Source of the DNA: [Borrelia] turdi
GTDB taxonomy: Bacteria; Spirochaetota; Spirochaetia; Borreliales; Borreliaceae
Direction of reading: 5' to 3'
Length of the DNA stretch: 64,000 nt
Assembly: GCF_008828755.2 (NCBI RefSeq)
Contig: NZ_QBLM01000001.1
Location: 1 to 64,000 of the forward strand
How positions within the stretch are numbered: position 1 is the first letter of the stretch; each line of letters starts with the position of its first letter. Shown piece after piece: positions 38,555 through 49,716 of this stretch. Below the pieces are notes generated by a model. That model saw only the letters and a program-made list of their open reading frames with translations, was not told the origin of the DNA and ran no database searches. Position numbers and translations under genes: made by a program.

Positions 38555-40168
38555 ATGAAGAAAATCAATGGATTAATATTAATATTAGCTATACACGTCT
38601 TCACATTCTCTTGTGCTTTAATTGCGAATAACAAACCAAAAAATCTAAGCACATCAGAAATCATATTAACACAAAACACACCACTAGAAAGCTCTTTAAT
38701 AAAGAATCCTTCTAGTACAGAATATCGAATACCAATATCTAGCATCCAAGAAATTTTAAACAATAATAATAGTTCTTTTTTAATAAAACAAACAGCAGCA
38801 AAAATAAAAATAAGCCCACAAAAACTAGAAGAAATCAAAAACTATTTAAATGCTTATAAAAATTATTTAAACAATGAAACAGAATGGATAAAATTTATAG
38901 ATCAAAGCAGCGTCAATGGCAATCTAACAATTAAAATTGATACTGCTTTTGAAAAAAAAACAAATTTTAATCACACAAATTCAGATAATGAAAAATTGAC
39001 AGCATTAATAGAATTACAAATGCATCTAGAAAAAGAAATTTTAAACCTAATTGAACAAACATTCCATGATAAAAATTTGGGATACATACAATTAAGCCAT
39101 ATTAATTCATTTTTCCCTCAAAAAAATATAAATTCAATAACAAAAGAAATAATAGATGGGGAAGAATATGTTGCACCGCATACAATAGCAAATCAATTAT
39201 TAAAAATAAAAGATAAAAAATATTTTGAACAATTTATGTATTTTTTAAAAGTTGAAAACAACATAATAAAAACAATACTTGAAAAACAAAAAATTGCAGA
39301 TCTTCACAATGAATTGTATTATTCAAAACAACCACCAAGAAGAAGGAAAAGATCAACTATTGATAATTCTGATAATAACAATCAATATGATCTAATACCC
39401 AAAATAATAGACCCAAATACAGGCATTGAAATAACCCCTAAAAAATTAAGATCTCTTTTATCAAATGGCGATATAATATTAATAAAACCAAAAATAGATT
39501 GGACAGAGTTTTTTTATTTTTGGCAACATGTAGGAATATTTGATGAAGAAAAATACGAAGCTACTAAAAAAATTGCATTTGATGGAAATGATAATTTTGA
39601 TATAAAGTCAATAATTACAAGCAATCAAATCAAATTTGATACAGCATCTACTCAAGGATCAGGATATGAAAAACTTTCAACATACGTACAATCAAGAATA
39701 TTAAAAATATTCTCGCCAATAACAGACACAAGAACAATTCAAAAAGCTATTAATTTTGGAAGAAGCAGATACATTGACAATAACTTTGGATATATGATTC
39801 CATTAATATCCTCTAATTTATGGACAGATTCATTTAATCTTGAAGAAATTCATAACAAAACCTATTGTTCTTTAGTAGTTGATAGAATATATAAAATAGC
39901 AGGACTTAATGTATCAAGAAATTACGAAATTTCAGGAATAATTACTCCTGGAGAAATAAATGCAGCCGCTTACAATTTTTACATGTCTTATACGATTACA
40001 GGAATACTCCCAAGCGTGCTTCCAAAAAGACTCATTAAACCAAGCTTAAAAGAAAAATTCATTGGTTATAACAAAGAAATAGTAGATGCAATGGAATTTA
40101 AAAAATCGAAAGAAAAAATCTTTGGAAGAGCTTGTAACATAATAAACCTATGGTGCTCAGGAAGTTAA
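38555..40168 (+). CDS. Lipoprotein with permuted papain-like (YiiX/NlpC-P60) domain
   Basis: A 537-residue protein, corresponding by position to BB0840. Leader with lipobox FSC (Cys20); helical region to about residue 255; a basic PPRRRKRS stretch at 260-267. Then a C-terminal domain with GDIILI (305-310), WQHVGI (His325) and TYCSLVVDRIYKIAG (Cys438). Gly-Asp, then His, then Cys is the order of circularly permuted NlpC/P60-like enzymes such as YiiX, which act on amide bonds of lipids or peptides. Substrate unknown. Inferred periplasmic or membrane attached. Confidence 0.75.
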   Translation: MKKINGLILILAIHVFTFSCALIANNKPKNLSTSEIILTQNTPLESSLIKNPSSTEYRIPISSIQEILNNNNSSFLIKQTAAKIKISPQKLEEIKNYLNAYKNYLNNETEWIKFIDQSSVNGNLTIKIDTAFEKKTNFNHTNSDNEKLTALIELQMHLEKEILNLIEQTFHDKNLGYIQLSHINSFFPQKNINSITKEIIDGEEYVAPHTIANQLLKIKDKKYFEQFMYFLKVENNIIKTILEKQKIADLHNELYYSKQPPRRRKRSTIDNSDNNNQYDLIPKIIDPNTGIEITPKKLRSLLSNGDIILIKPKIDWTEFFYFWQHVGIFDEEKYEATKKIAFDGNDNFDIKSIITSNQIKFDTASTQGSGYEKLSTYVQSRILKIFSPITDTRTIQKAINFGRSRYIDNNFGYMIPLISSNLWTDSFNLEEIHNKTYCSLVVDRIYKIAGLNVSRNYEISGIITPGEINAAAYNFYMSYTITGILPSVLPKRLIKPSLKEKFIGYNKEIVDAMEFKKSKEKIFGRACNIINLWCSGS

Positions 40169-40181
40169 TACTACTATCCAT

Positions 40182-40787
40182 ATGAACAAATATTATGCAT
40201 GCATTTTGATCAATAGTAATGAAAAAATTATTTTCAAATCATGGGAAGAATGCAAAAATACCATTAAGGGGAAAAATAATAAAATAAAAAGTTTTAAAAC
40301 AATAGAACAAGCTCAAAATTGGTTATTCTATAATGGGAATGAGGATAAAATTCATCATCACCCAATTGGTATATATTTTGATTCTGGAACAGGAAGAGGA
40401 AAGGGTGTAGAAATTAGGGTTGTAAACGAAAAAAGGATTCCAATATTGGACAAAATCCTAGATAAATCCTTGATTAATGAATATGGTAATCATTATGTCA
40501 AAGATTTTCAAGGGATTAGTAATAATTTTGGAGAACTGCTTGCCTTATATACAGCACTCAAAATAGCATTAAAAGAAAATGTAACAAATATATTTGGCGA
40601 TAGTAAATTAATAATTGACTATTGGTCAAAAGGAATCTATAATGGCAAAAAATTAAAACAAATTACTATTGATTTAATCAAAAAAACAGTTAAACTAAGG
40701 AAAAAATTTGAAGAACAAGGTGGAAAAATTTCTCTTATTTCAGGAAATGAAAATATTGCAGATCTTGGCTTTCACAAAGCTAAGTAA
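40182..40787 (+). CDS. rnhA: Ribonuclease H with N-terminal viroplasmin domain
   Basis: 201 residues. Residues 1-52 look like the viroplasmin hybrid-binding domain (YYACILINSNEKIIFKSWEE, ending IEQAQNWL). The RNase H fold follows, with acidic residues Asp67 (YFDSGTG), Glu118 (NNFGELLALYTAL), Asp140 (FGDSKLIIDYW) and Asp194 (NIADLGFHKA). All four catalytic positions are present. It would remove RNA from RNA-DNA hybrids. It starts 13 bp after the preceding lipoprotein and is probably co-transcribed. Confidence 0.88.
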   Translation: MNKYYACILINSNEKIIFKSWEECKNTIKGKNNKIKSFKTIEQAQNWLFYNGNEDKIHHHPIGIYFDSGTGRGKGVEIRVVNEKRIPILDKILDKSLINEYGNHYVKDFQGISNNFGELLALYTALKIALKENVTNIFGDSKLIIDYWSKGIYNGKKLKQITIDLIKKTVKLRKKFEEQGGKISLISGNENIADLGFHKAK

Positions 40788-41307
40788 AAATAGTACCAAA
40801 AAATACATAAAAACAATATTCCTGATTTCAATGGCTTATTTTTATTGTTGCGCTACAATAAAAATAAGCCCAGATGATTATGAAACTAATTTTAAAGTTT
40901 TAGATTCTCCCTTTAAATATATTGACATAGATATAATCAAGGGAACAAATGAATATATTTATATTCAAATTACAAACAATAGCTTAGACGCAGTAAAAAT
41001 AAATTGGCAAAACACTAGCCTTAACAATAATAAAATTGTCTTAAAAAAAGAAGATCTTACAATAAACAATGAAACAAGGTATAAAAATAAATATAGTGAA
41101 TTTTTTATTGGCCCTAAAACTTCATTTAAATTTGAAGCATATCCACTAAAAACTTTCTCTAAAGACAAAAATAACAATACCTTAAACTTAGCTATTAAAT
41201 ATCCATCTATTTTTAAACTCAACATAACAAAAATAGGTATTGACACAAAAAAAACAATAAATATTTTAATAACAAGAACTATAAAAACCAATGCTACCAA
41301 TATATAA
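40747..41307 (+). CDS. Small putative exported protein or lipoprotein
   Basis: About 186 residues. The start is uncertain: ATG 40708, ATG 40747 and TTG 40765 are all in frame. Any of them overlaps the end of the RNase H gene. The leader from 40765 (KYIKTIFLISMAYFYCC) looks like a lipoprotein signal. The rest is a beta-rich, Asn/Lys-rich domain without recognised motifs. It converges on lptD with a 9-bp gap. Function unknown. Confidence 0.65.
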   Translation: MKILQILAFTKLSKNSTKKYIKTIFLISMAYFYCCATIKISPDDYETNFKVLDSPFKYIDIDIIKGTNEYIYIQITNNSLDAVKINWQNTSLNNNKIVLKKEDLTINNETRYKNKYSEFFIGPKTSFKFEAYPLKTFSKDKNNNTLNLAIKYPSIFKLNITKIGIDTKKTINILITRTIKTNATNI

Positions 41308-41316
41308 AAACCGTTA

Positions 41317-44300
41317 TTATTTTTTTGCTTTTCTATTAATGATAAGATCATAGTTTGTATCTTTATTGTTTTCAAATGATGCTTTTACAGGAGCAAAAAA
41401 ATTCCAAGAGATATAAATTGTAAAATTATTTCTCCAAATGGGAGAATAAATCCCGTCAGATCCTTTTATCAAATCTGGCTCTAAATGATATTCGCCAACA
41501 AACTTCCAATCATAAAAATTGAATTTAAAGCCTGATGAAAATTTTTTAATTTTAAAAAGTGAATTTTTTCTGTCTTGGAGATTAAAGAAATTAAAAGATT
41601 TCAACAAATCAGTAAAGATATTAACGGTCTCAAGGCCAATTTGATCCATATATACTTTAAAGTATCTAAAAATCTTAGTATTGACAGAAAAAGTAGAAAA
41701 GTAAATTTCTAAAAATTCTGTATATTTAAATTTAAAAGTTAATGCAGACCAAAGTTCATTATCAGTAAATTTCTGTAAATTTATTTTCCAGCCAGCATCT
41801 ATCCCCAAAGTAAAAGAAAGTTTCTTATCAAACAAATTTAAAACACTAAACTCCTTCTTATAACTAGAATCTAAAGAATACGGAACAAGTTTAGTCGTAA
41901 TACCAACCTTAGAAAAATTCCCTTTTAAAGAATCATAATTATATTCAAAGTCATCTTTCATAGCAAACAAAAACTGAAAATCAAAAACATTAAGTTTAAA
42001 TGAAAGTTCAGAAATTCTATTTATCAAAGGATCATAAGCAGCTAAAAAAACAAATTTAAAATAGTTTAAATATTTCGGCTCAATTTTATAATACAAAGCA
42101 GGAGACATTTCTAAATTTTTATAAGGTGATGATGGCTTTTGGGGCTCTAAAGAATTCAATAAAGATTGCTTAACAGAAATTTCGGGGTTTTTAATGGGGT
42201 CTTCTTTAAATTTTTTATAATATTTAATTCCAATTCCAGCTTCTTGTAACAAATAAGGAAAATCTAAAGAAAATTTAAGCTCAGAAGAAGCCTTAATATC
42301 TTCAAAACTATTTTTTAATTCGCCTGAAAGCTCAGCATTAAAATAATTATAATCATAAATAAAAGAAGCTGTTAAGCTTTGATAAAAAGTTTCCGGATCA
42401 GATAAAAAAATACTACCATTCTTATTAACTAAAGATTTGGCATCAGTATCATATTTTTTATTAAATGAATACAAAGTAGACTTATTTTCAAACTTTAAAA
42501 TACTCCTAGAAAATAAAGGATACCTAATAAACGGAAGCAAGTTTAAATTTATTTGATTAATAATAGAGTGTTCACTTTTTTTATCTTTATCTTCAACTTC
42601 AAAGTTTTTATTTAAAGGATTGTACTCAACAGTATTAAGATATAATGAATTTTCAAAAGTAATTAAACGATTATAAAAATCTGCATGAATTTTTATATCC
42701 GTTTTATTTTTTATATCAAATAAATAATTTTTTATCTCATAATTAAAGTCCTTTGGACTTGTAATACCATAATTATTGAAAAAAACATTATTTCTTAAAT
42801 AAGGATTAATGCTAAACCTAATAAAAAAAGAATCAAATTGATCAGTATTTTCTAAAGTAATTAGTTCTGGAGGAACATATAAATTTTTATTTAAATCTTT
42901 TATTTTTTCGGCCTTTTTGTCTTTTGCACTCTGTTTATTATTATCCTTATCTTTTAGATTTTTAATTTCTGGGCCCATTATCATTTCTTTAGCATCAGCT
43001 GAAAATGTCCATTGATTATTGTAAAGGTCTTTTTGAAAATTTAAATCAATATATGGGACATAAATTCTCTCTAAATAAAACCATTTTCTTGTAGGATCAT
43101 TAATCCCTTTTGGCTTTTCTAAAGGAGATCTAATATAAAGATTATCATAATCTGACAATTTAAAACTTAAGCCCAAATTATTTAATTTGTAATCTAAAAT
43201 TGAACCATCATCAAATTTCCGACTATAAAAAGAAGATAAATTCCAATCAAAAGTGTTAATTTTAGTTTGCTCTTTAACCGAATCTTTATCTAAATTTAAA
43301 AGAGAAAAAAATGAAGCACTCTCTATTCTATCTCTAAAATCAATATTAACATATGGATCAGAATAGTGTTCTAAAACAACTGAAAAAAGTGCATCGCTTA
43401 AAAGGAATTCTGTTTTTGATTTAAGTAAATATCTAAAAGGAACTTCAAACCCCAATATATCTCCTTTGTTAAGATTGGAAAAACTAAAAAGGGATTGTTT
43501 TAAAGTTCTATTGTCAAAAGGATAATATCCTTCATCGTAACTATAAACATTCCTAGTAAAACCTAATCCGAAATTTACTTCCAAAGTTTTAAAACGCCCA
43601 AAAGTATTGCTCAAATCAAAATCAATTCCAGAATAAAATCCTAAATTAGCATAAATATCAAAAATCAACTTAACATAATCTTTATTAAGATTATGTGCTA
43701 AATTTTCTGCAAAAAAATAAGTTAAATATCCATTTCTTATATAAGGTTTTTTACCTGAATTATAAACAGAATTAAAATCAAAATCTAAAAAAGAAGAATC
43801 TTCATTTGAAGATTTATTGCCAAAAAGATAAATAGTATTAAAAACAGAAAAACCTTTTCGTGGATTTAAGCCTAAAGATGGATTAAAAAATAAACCATCT
43901 CCCGGCCTGAAGAAAAAAGGAATATAAAATACTGGGACTCTTCCCATATAAAATATAGCATTTAAAAAGCCAAAATCTCCTGAAGGCAATACCCATATTT
44001 TAGCAGCTTTGATCGAGTAGTAAGGCTCAGGAATTTTACTAGTTGTTGCAAAAGCTTGCTCCAAAATAGTAACATCATTGTCTATCTTTTTTATAACCTT
44101 TCCTCCAAACGAAAGAATATGATCTATTTGATTTTTTTGCATTTTTTTTTGAAGAATACCATCTTTTAATAGAAAATTTTGAGAATCAAAATCAACAAAA
44201 AATTCATTACCATAAAAATAAAGCTTTTCATTGCTATCCATATCAAGAATATATTCAACATTTCCAATAGAATAAAGTTTTTTAGAGTCCTTATTAAGGA

Positions 44301-44766
44301 CTATCCTATCACCTTTAATATTATGTTTCTTATTCTCTTTAATATCTTCAACCAAGATATTAACTCTTCCTTCAAAAACAATACTTTCGTCCTTAGTAAG
44401 CCCATAGGTAAAATTTTCAAGATTGTCTGTAGCTTCAATTATTATTTTATATCTACCAGATCCAGCAAGTCCTTTTCCTTTGACAAAAAGCCCAGGATCT
44501 ATTCCAAACTTTTTTAAAAGCAATTCTCGTATTTTTAAAACATCCGTTTCTTCTAGGCCTTCTTGTAAGGCCCATTTTTTCAAATCTTCATCAGTTGAAA
44601 GCTCAAGTTCTCTTAAATAAGATTTTTGACTTAAAGTCAGCTTACTTCTTTTTTTAGAATTTTCGTCATTTACAGTTTGAGCAAAAATTACATTAGAAAA
44701 TGTAAAAAAAATTAATAATATTACAAAAAATTTTTTAAAAACATTCCTGTATAGGAATTCTCGCAT
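41317..44766 (-). CDS. lptD: LptD-like outer-membrane beta-barrel protein
   Basis: A 1149-residue protein (BB0838 equivalent). Signal peptide to about residue 30 (FSNVIFAQ). An OstA/LptA-like region lies at about 105-240 (IVFEGRVNILVED, then DRIVLNKDSKKLYSIGNVEY and ILQKKMQKN). A very long aromatic-rich beta-barrel region follows, up to a C-terminal NFTIYISWNFFAPVK strand. In other bacteria LptD inserts LPS; Borrelia makes none, so the cargo must differ. It overlaps the uvrA 3' end by 46 bp and shares the uvrBA transcript. Confidence 0.85.
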   Translation of the reverse strand: MREFLYRNVFKKFFVILLIFFTFSNVIFAQTVNDENSKKRSKLTLSQKSYLRELELSTDEDLKKWALQEGLEETDVLKIRELLLKKFGIDPGLFVKGKGLAGSGRYKIIIEATDNLENFTYGLTKDESIVFEGRVNILVEDIKENKKHNIKGDRIVLNKDSKKLYSIGNVEYILDMDSNEKLYFYGNEFFVDFDSQNFLLKDGILQKKMQKNQIDHILSFGGKVIKKIDNDVTILEQAFATTSKIPEPYYSIKAAKIWVLPSGDFGFLNAIFYMGRVPVFYIPFFFRPGDGLFFNPSLGLNPRKGFSVFNTIYLFGNKSSNEDSSFLDFDFNSVYNSGKKPYIRNGYLTYFFAENLAHNLNKDYVKLIFDIYANLGFYSGIDFDLSNTFGRFKTLEVNFGLGFTRNVYSYDEGYYPFDNRTLKQSLFSFSNLNKGDILGFEVPFRYLLKSKTEFLLSDALFSVVLEHYSDPYVNIDFRDRIESASFFSLLNLDKDSVKEQTKINTFDWNLSSFYSRKFDDGSILDYKLNNLGLSFKLSDYDNLYIRSPLEKPKGINDPTRKWFYLERIYVPYIDLNFQKDLYNNQWTFSADAKEMIMGPEIKNLKDKDNNKQSAKDKKAEKIKDLNKNLYVPPELITLENTDQFDSFFIRFSINPYLRNNVFFNNYGITSPKDFNYEIKNYLFDIKNKTDIKIHADFYNRLITFENSLYLNTVEYNPLNKNFEVEDKDKKSEHSIINQINLNLLPFIRYPLFSRSILKFENKSTLYSFNKKYDTDAKSLVNKNGSIFLSDPETFYQSLTASFIYDYNYFNAELSGELKNSFEDIKASSELKFSLDFPYLLQEAGIGIKYYKKFKEDPIKNPEISVKQSLLNSLEPQKPSSPYKNLEMSPALYYKIEPKYLNYFKFVFLAAYDPLINRISELSFKLNVFDFQFLFAMKDDFEYNYDSLKGNFSKVGITTKLVPYSLDSSYKKEFSVLNLFDKKLSFTLGIDAGWKINLQKFTDNELWSALTFKFKYTEFLEIYFSTFSVNTKIFRYFKVYMDQIGLETVNIFTDLLKSFNFFNLQDRKNSLFKIKKFSSGFKFNFYDWKFVGEYHLEPDLIKGSDGIYSPIWRNNFTIYISWNFFAPVKASFENNKDTNYDLIINRKAKK

Positions 44767-47573
44767 TTTGCAACCTCTTCAGGAATACCAGAAACAACAA
44801 TATTTCCCCCTGCCAATCCACCATCAGGCCCCAAATCTATTATATAATCTGCCTGTTTAATTACATCCAAATTGTGCTCTATTAGTACAACTGTATTGCC
44901 ATTAGAAACTAACTGCTGCAAAACCTCTAACAACTTCTTTATGTCATCAAAATGCAATCCAGTTGTAGGTTCATCAATAATATAAAAGGTTTTGCCTGTA
45001 CTCTTTTTGCTCAACTCAAAAGCTAACTTAATGCGTTGAGCCTCGCCTCCTGACAAAGTTGTTGCAGATTGCCCTAACTTAATATATTCAAGCCCAACTT
45101 CAATTAAAAATTTCAAATAATGGCTAATTTTTGGAACATTCTCAAAAAAATTTCTAGCTTCAAATACACTCATCTCTAAAACATCATGTATATTCTTTCC
45201 TTTATACCTAACTTCTAAAGTTTCCTCATTAAATTTTTTTCCCTTGCACAAATCACAAGGAACAAAAACATCTGGTAAAAAATGCATCTGAATATTAAGA
45301 TATCCGTCCCCTTGGCATTTCTCGCACCTTCCACCCTTAACATTAAAAGAAAATCTACCAGCTTTAAACCCTCTTGACTTTGCTTCCGGGAGTCTGGCAA
45401 AAAGCTCTCTAATTTCTGTAAAAAATCCTACATAAGTTGCTGGGTTTGATCTTGAAGTTCTGCCTATTGGTTTTTGATTTATTTGAATAATTTTATCGAT
45501 TTTTTCGTATCCAACAATATCTTTAAAACCATCACAATACTTTTCATCAAGCTTTAATCTGCTATCAAGAGCTAGAAAAAGTACTTCGTTAAGTAAAGTA
45601 CTTTTTCCGCTACCAGAAACACCTGTTATTACAGTAAAAACTCCTAAAGGGATGCTTACGTCTATATTTTTAAGATTGTTTTTATTAGCTCCTAAAAGCA
45701 AAATTTCTCCCTTATTTGTCTTTCTTCTAGAGTCTGGAATATCTATTTTAAACTTACCGCTTAAATATTGCCCGGTTAAACTATTTTTACTATTTAAAAT
45801 ATCAATTAAAGCTCCCTTTGCAACTATTTCCCCCCCAAGAATTCCAGCACCAGGGCCCATATCAATAATATAGTCTGCAGTACGCAAAGTTTGCTCGTCA
45901 TGCTCAACAACAATTACTGTATTGCCAAGATTTTTAAGATTAACAAGAGTAGAGATTAATTTTTCGTTATCTCTTTGATGAAGCCCGATACTTGGCTCAT
46001 CAAGAACATAAATAACACCCGAAAGTGCTGACCCTATTTGAGTAGCAAGCCTAATGCGCTGAGCTTCACCTCCAGATAAACTGCCTGATATTCTATTTAA
46101 ATACAAATAAGAAAGACCAACATCAATTAAAAATTTAAGCCTACTTTTAATTTCCTTTAAAATTTCTTTAGATATTTTTTCATCCACCAAATCAAGCTGT
46201 AAATCTTCAAAAAACATATAAGAATCAAATACAGATAAATTACTAAGATCTTGAATGTCTCTCCCATTGATTTTCACAGTTAAAGCTCCAACGCTTAAAC
46301 GCTTACCCTTACATGAATTACAGATTTTTTTAGACATCAAATTTTCATAAAAAATTTTAGTACTCTCTGATTCTGTTGTAAGATATCGTCTTTTTAAAAG
46401 AGGTAAAAGCCCTTCAAACTTTTTAGAATAATGAAACCCTCCATCTACTGCCTTTGCTTCCATTTCTTTAGACTGATAAATAAAATCTATTTTTTCATTT
46501 GAGCCGTATAAAATTTGTTTAAGAACTTTGTCTGGAATGTCTTTTACAGGGGTATTTAATTCAAAATTAAAATGCTTAGCAAGTCCTTTAAAAATAGCCA
46601 CGGACCAAGATGAACTTGTCTTAAACGTAATAAAAGCATCATCATTAAAAGAAAGGCTAGTATCAGGACAAATACTCTCAAAATCAAACTCAAGTGTAAC
46701 ACCAAGGCCAGAACACTCACTACAAGCACCAAATGGACTATTAAACGAAAAAAGCCTGGGCTCTATAAAAGGAAGCGAAAACCCACATAAAGGACAACTA
46801 TTATGCTCTGTAAAAAGCTTATCTATTTTTTCTAAATCATTCTCAATCTCCACTCGCAAATATCCATTAGAAACAAGAAGAGAAGTCTCAATAGATTCTG
46901 CAAGCCTAACTCTAACATTATTGTCAAGTTTAATCCTATCAACTATAATTTCAATGGTATGTTTTTTATTTTTATGCAAATTTAAATTAAGTGCATCTTC
47001 TATTAAATAATCTTCAGAATTTATTCTCACTCTATTGAAGCCTTGATTTAATATTTTTTCTAAAACTTTTTTATGAGAACCTTTAGAACCCCTTACAATT
47101 GGTGCAAAAAGTATAACCTTAGATCCCTCAGAATAACTTAAAATAGTATTAACTATTTTATCTAAAGATTGCTCTTCTATTAATCTACCATCATTTGGGC
47201 AGTATGCTTTGCCTATTTTGGCAAATATTAGTCTATAATAATCATAAATCTCAGTAATTGTTCCAACAGTAGAACGAGGATTATTACTTATTGTTCTTTG
47301 CTCAATAGCTATAGAAGGAGAAAGTCCGTCTATATAATCAACATTGGGTTTTTTCATTACACCCAAAAACTGTCTTGCATAAGCTGAAACAGACTCCATA
47401 TACCTTCTTTGCCCTTCTGCAAAAATAGTATCAAAAGCCAGAGAAGATTTACCAGAGCCACTCTTACCAGATATTACAACTAAACCATCTTTTGGAATAT
47501 CCACATCAATGTTTTTCAAATTATGTTCTTTTGCTCCCCTGACGATAATTTTTTTTTCCAAATTTTTTACCAA
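44721..47573 (-). CDS. uvrA: Excinuclease ABC subunit A
   Basis: 950 residues, full length. First ABC: GKSGSGKSS (about 35-43), LSGGEAQRIRLATQIG and VLDEPSIGLHQRD. Second: GVSGSGKST, LSGGEAQRIKLAFEL and IIDEPTTGLHFDD. Zinc sites CPLC/CSEC and CEKC/CDLC. UvrA dimers recognise bulky DNA damage and load UvrB. The start lies 16 bp after the uvrB stop. The 3' end overlaps the lptD start. Confidence 0.97.
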   Translation of the reverse strand: MVKNLEKKIIVRGAKEHNLKNIDVDIPKDGLVVISGKSGSGKSSLAFDTIFAEGQRRYMESVSAYARQFLGVMKKPNVDYIDGLSPSIAIEQRTISNNPRSTVGTITEIYDYYRLIFAKIGKAYCPNDGRLIEEQSLDKIVNTILSYSEGSKVILFAPIVRGSKGSHKKVLEKILNQGFNRVRINSEDYLIEDALNLNLHKNKKHTIEIIVDRIKLDNNVRVRLAESIETSLLVSNGYLRVEIENDLEKIDKLFTEHNSCPLCGFSLPFIEPRLFSFNSPFGACSECSGLGVTLEFDFESICPDTSLSFNDDAFITFKTSSSWSVAIFKGLAKHFNFELNTPVKDIPDKVLKQILYGSNEKIDFIYQSKEMEAKAVDGGFHYSKKFEGLLPLLKRRYLTTESESTKIFYENLMSKKICNSCKGKRLSVGALTVKINGRDIQDLSNLSVFDSYMFFEDLQLDLVDEKISKEILKEIKSRLKFLIDVGLSYLYLNRISGSLSGGEAQRIRLATQIGSALSGVIYVLDEPSIGLHQRDNEKLISTLVNLKNLGNTVIVVEHDEQTLRTADYIIDMGPGAGILGGEIVAKGALIDILNSKNSLTGQYLSGKFKIDIPDSRRKTNKGEILLLGANKNNLKNIDVSIPLGVFTVITGVSGSGKSTLLNEVLFLALDSRLKLDEKYCDGFKDIVGYEKIDKIIQINQKPIGRTSRSNPATYVGFFTEIRELFARLPEAKSRGFKAGRFSFNVKGGRCEKCQGDGYLNIQMHFLPDVFVPCDLCKGKKFNEETLEVRYKGKNIHDVLEMSVFEARNFFENVPKISHYLKFLIEVGLEYIKLGQSATTLSGGEAQRIKLAFELSKKSTGKTFYIIDEPTTGLHFDDIKKLLEVLQQLVSNGNTVVLIEHNLDVIKQADYIIDLGPDGGLAGGNIVVSGIPEEVAKCENSYTGMFLKNFL

Positions 47574-47589
47574 AGATTATACCTCTCTT

Positions 47590-49584
47590 TTATTTACTAC
47601 TAGCTGCACTAATTTTGCTACTAAGCTCTTTTATTTTATCTCTTAAAACAATTGCATCTTCAAATCTTTCATCATTAACAGCTTCTTCTAGCTCAAACTT
47701 AAGCTTATCAATAAGCTTTTTTTTAGACAATCTCTTGCCTGAAATAATTTTTTCAAGGTCATAATTAATATTTTTATTTTTATTATTAAGTTCTTTTTCT
47801 AAAATATTTTGAATCTTCTTAACAATTGTCTTAGGAATAATATTATTTTTCTTATTATAATCAATCTGAATTTGACGCCTTCTATTAGTTTCTTCAATTG
47901 CCTCCTGCATAGCTAAACTTATTTTGTCGTAATACATTATTACAAATCCATTAGAATTTCTAGCAGCTCTACCAATTGTTTGTATTAATGAAGTAGTAGA
48001 TCTTAAAAACCCCACCTTATCAGCATCTAATATTGCAACAAGAGATACTTCTGGAATATCTAAGCCTTCTCTAAGCAAATTAATACCAACAATAACATCA
48101 ATTTCAGATTTTCTAAGCAATGAAATAACTTCCACTCTTTCAAGAGCGTCAAGTTCTGAATGTAAATATCTTGCCTTTATGCCAAGATTTATTAAATATT
48201 CAGTTAAATCCTCAGACATTTTTTTTGTCAAAGTAGTAACTAAAACCCGCTCTTTAAGAGCTACTCTTTTTTTAATCTCGCTATAAAGATCTTCCATTTG
48301 ACCATCAGAATGCCTAGTAATAATTTCAGGATCAACAAGTCCTGTAGGTCGAATTATTTGATCAATAACCACACTGCTCTTTGAAATCTCTTCAAAGCCT
48401 GGGGTTGCAGATATAAATACAACCTGATTAATCAATGTATCAAATTCATCATATCTAAGAGGTCTATTTTCAAGTGCTGAAGGAAGCCTGAATCCAAAGT
48501 TAACAAGATTTAATTTTCTAGAATAATCTCCATTATACATTCCCCTAAATTGCGGCAATGTAACATGAGATTCGTCTACAAACAATAAGTAATCTTTTGG
48601 GAAAAAGTCAAAAAGACAATAAGGCCTTCCCATTGTACTTCCACTTAAATACTTAGAATAATTTTCAATACCCGAACAAAATCCTGTTTCTCTAAGCATT
48701 TCCAAATCATATTCTACCCTCTGCCTAAGCCTCTCAGCTTCTACAAGCTTACCATTATCTTTAAAATATTGACATTGAAGATCCAAATCATAAGATATTT
48801 TAGGTATTGCTTCTAATACTTTTTGATAAGGAATCACAAAATAAGATTTAGCAAAAAGAGTAAAACTATTTGTGATTCCTAAATTTTTTTTAGAAAATGA
48901 ACTAATCCTGTATATTCCAACAATTTCATCAAAATCTAAACAAATTCGATAAGCAAACTCTCCGTGCTCACTACTAGGCCAAATTTCAACAACATCTCCC
49001 TTAATTGAAAATTTATCCCTTTCTAGATTAATCAAAGTTCTCTCATAATAAAGCTCTACAAAAATATCTGATATTTCTTTAATAGAAATTTTTTGGCCTA
49101 CAAAAAATTCTCGCGCTGATTTTTTAAAAAAATCTGGAGATCCAAGAGCATAAATCGAAGATACAGTTGCAACAACAATAACATCTCGTCTTTTAGCAAG
49201 AGACGTTACCGCCCTTATTCGCTTAATTTCTATCTCAGTATTAATAGTAGCTTCTTTTTCAATAAATAAATCTTTTGAAGGCACATAGGATTCTGGCTGA
49301 TAATAATCATAATAAGAAACAAAATATTCAACAGCATTGTTTGGAAAAAAATCTTTAAATTCTCTATAAAGTTGTGCCGCTAATGTTTTGTTATGACTGA
49401 CAACTAAAGCAGGCCTATTTAGATCTTTAATTATATTTGCAATTGTAAAAGTCTTTCCACTCCCTGTAACACCCTTTAATGTTTGATACTTATTCCCCAG
49501 TAAAATAGAATTTTCAACCTCTTTTATTGCCTTAGGTTGATCACCAGCAGGAAGATATTCAGACTCCAAAAAAAAATCTATCAT
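47590..49584 (-). CDS. uvrB: Excinuclease ABC subunit B
   Basis: 664 residues from the Met at 49584 ([20 protein letters not shown]), the N-terminus shared by the family; the frame extends five codons further. Walker A GVTGSGKT, beta-hairpin [16 protein letters not shown] box and helicase motif QTIGRAARN are intact. The C-terminal UVR domain ([20 protein letters not shown]) is present. It verifies damage with UvrA and recruits UvrC. First gene of uvrB-uvrA-lptD. Confidence 0.97.
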   Translation of the reverse strand: MIDFFLESEYLPAGDQPKAIKEVENSILLGNKYQTLKGVTGSGKTFTIANIIKDLNRPALVVSHNKTLAAQLYREFKDFFPNNAVEYFVSYYDYYQPESYVPSKDLFIEKEATINTEIEIKRIRAVTSLAKRRDVIVVATVSSIYALGSPDFFKKSAREFFVGQKISIKEISDIFVELYYERTLINLERDKFSIKGDVVEIWPSSEHGEFAYRICLDFDEIVGIYRISSFSKKNLGITNSFTLFAKSYFVIPYQKVLEAIPKISYDLDLQCQYFKDNGKLVEAERLRQRVEYDLEMLRETGFCSGIENYSKYLSGSTMGRPYCLFDFFPKDYLLFVDESHVTLPQFRGMYNGDYSRKLNLVNFGFRLPSALENRPLRYDEFDTLINQVVFISATPGFEEISKSSVVIDQIIRPTGLVDPEIITRHSDGQMEDLYSEIKKRVALKERVLVTTLTKKMSEDLTEYLINLGIKARYLHSELDALERVEVISLLRKSEIDVIVGINLLREGLDIPEVSLVAILDADKVGFLRSTTSLIQTIGRAARNSNGFVIMYYDKISLAMQEAIEETNRRRQIQIDYNKKNNIIPKTIVKKIQNILEKELNNKNKNINYDLEKIISGKRLSKKKLIDKLKFELEEAVNDERFEDAIVLRDKIKELSSKISAASSK

Positions 49585-49716
49585 TAATTTAACGACCAAA
49601 ATTTAATACACATTCTCATAAATTATCTAATAATAAATTCTATATCAAGTATATAATTCATTATAAATCAATATAATTTAATTAATCTTTATTAAATAAA
49701 ATAAAAGGAATAATTT

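Noticed and set aside
46528-47010. Long antisense frame inside uvrA
   Set aside because: A shadow of a strongly coding gene on the other strand, as are similar antisense frames in lptD, clpC and arcA.
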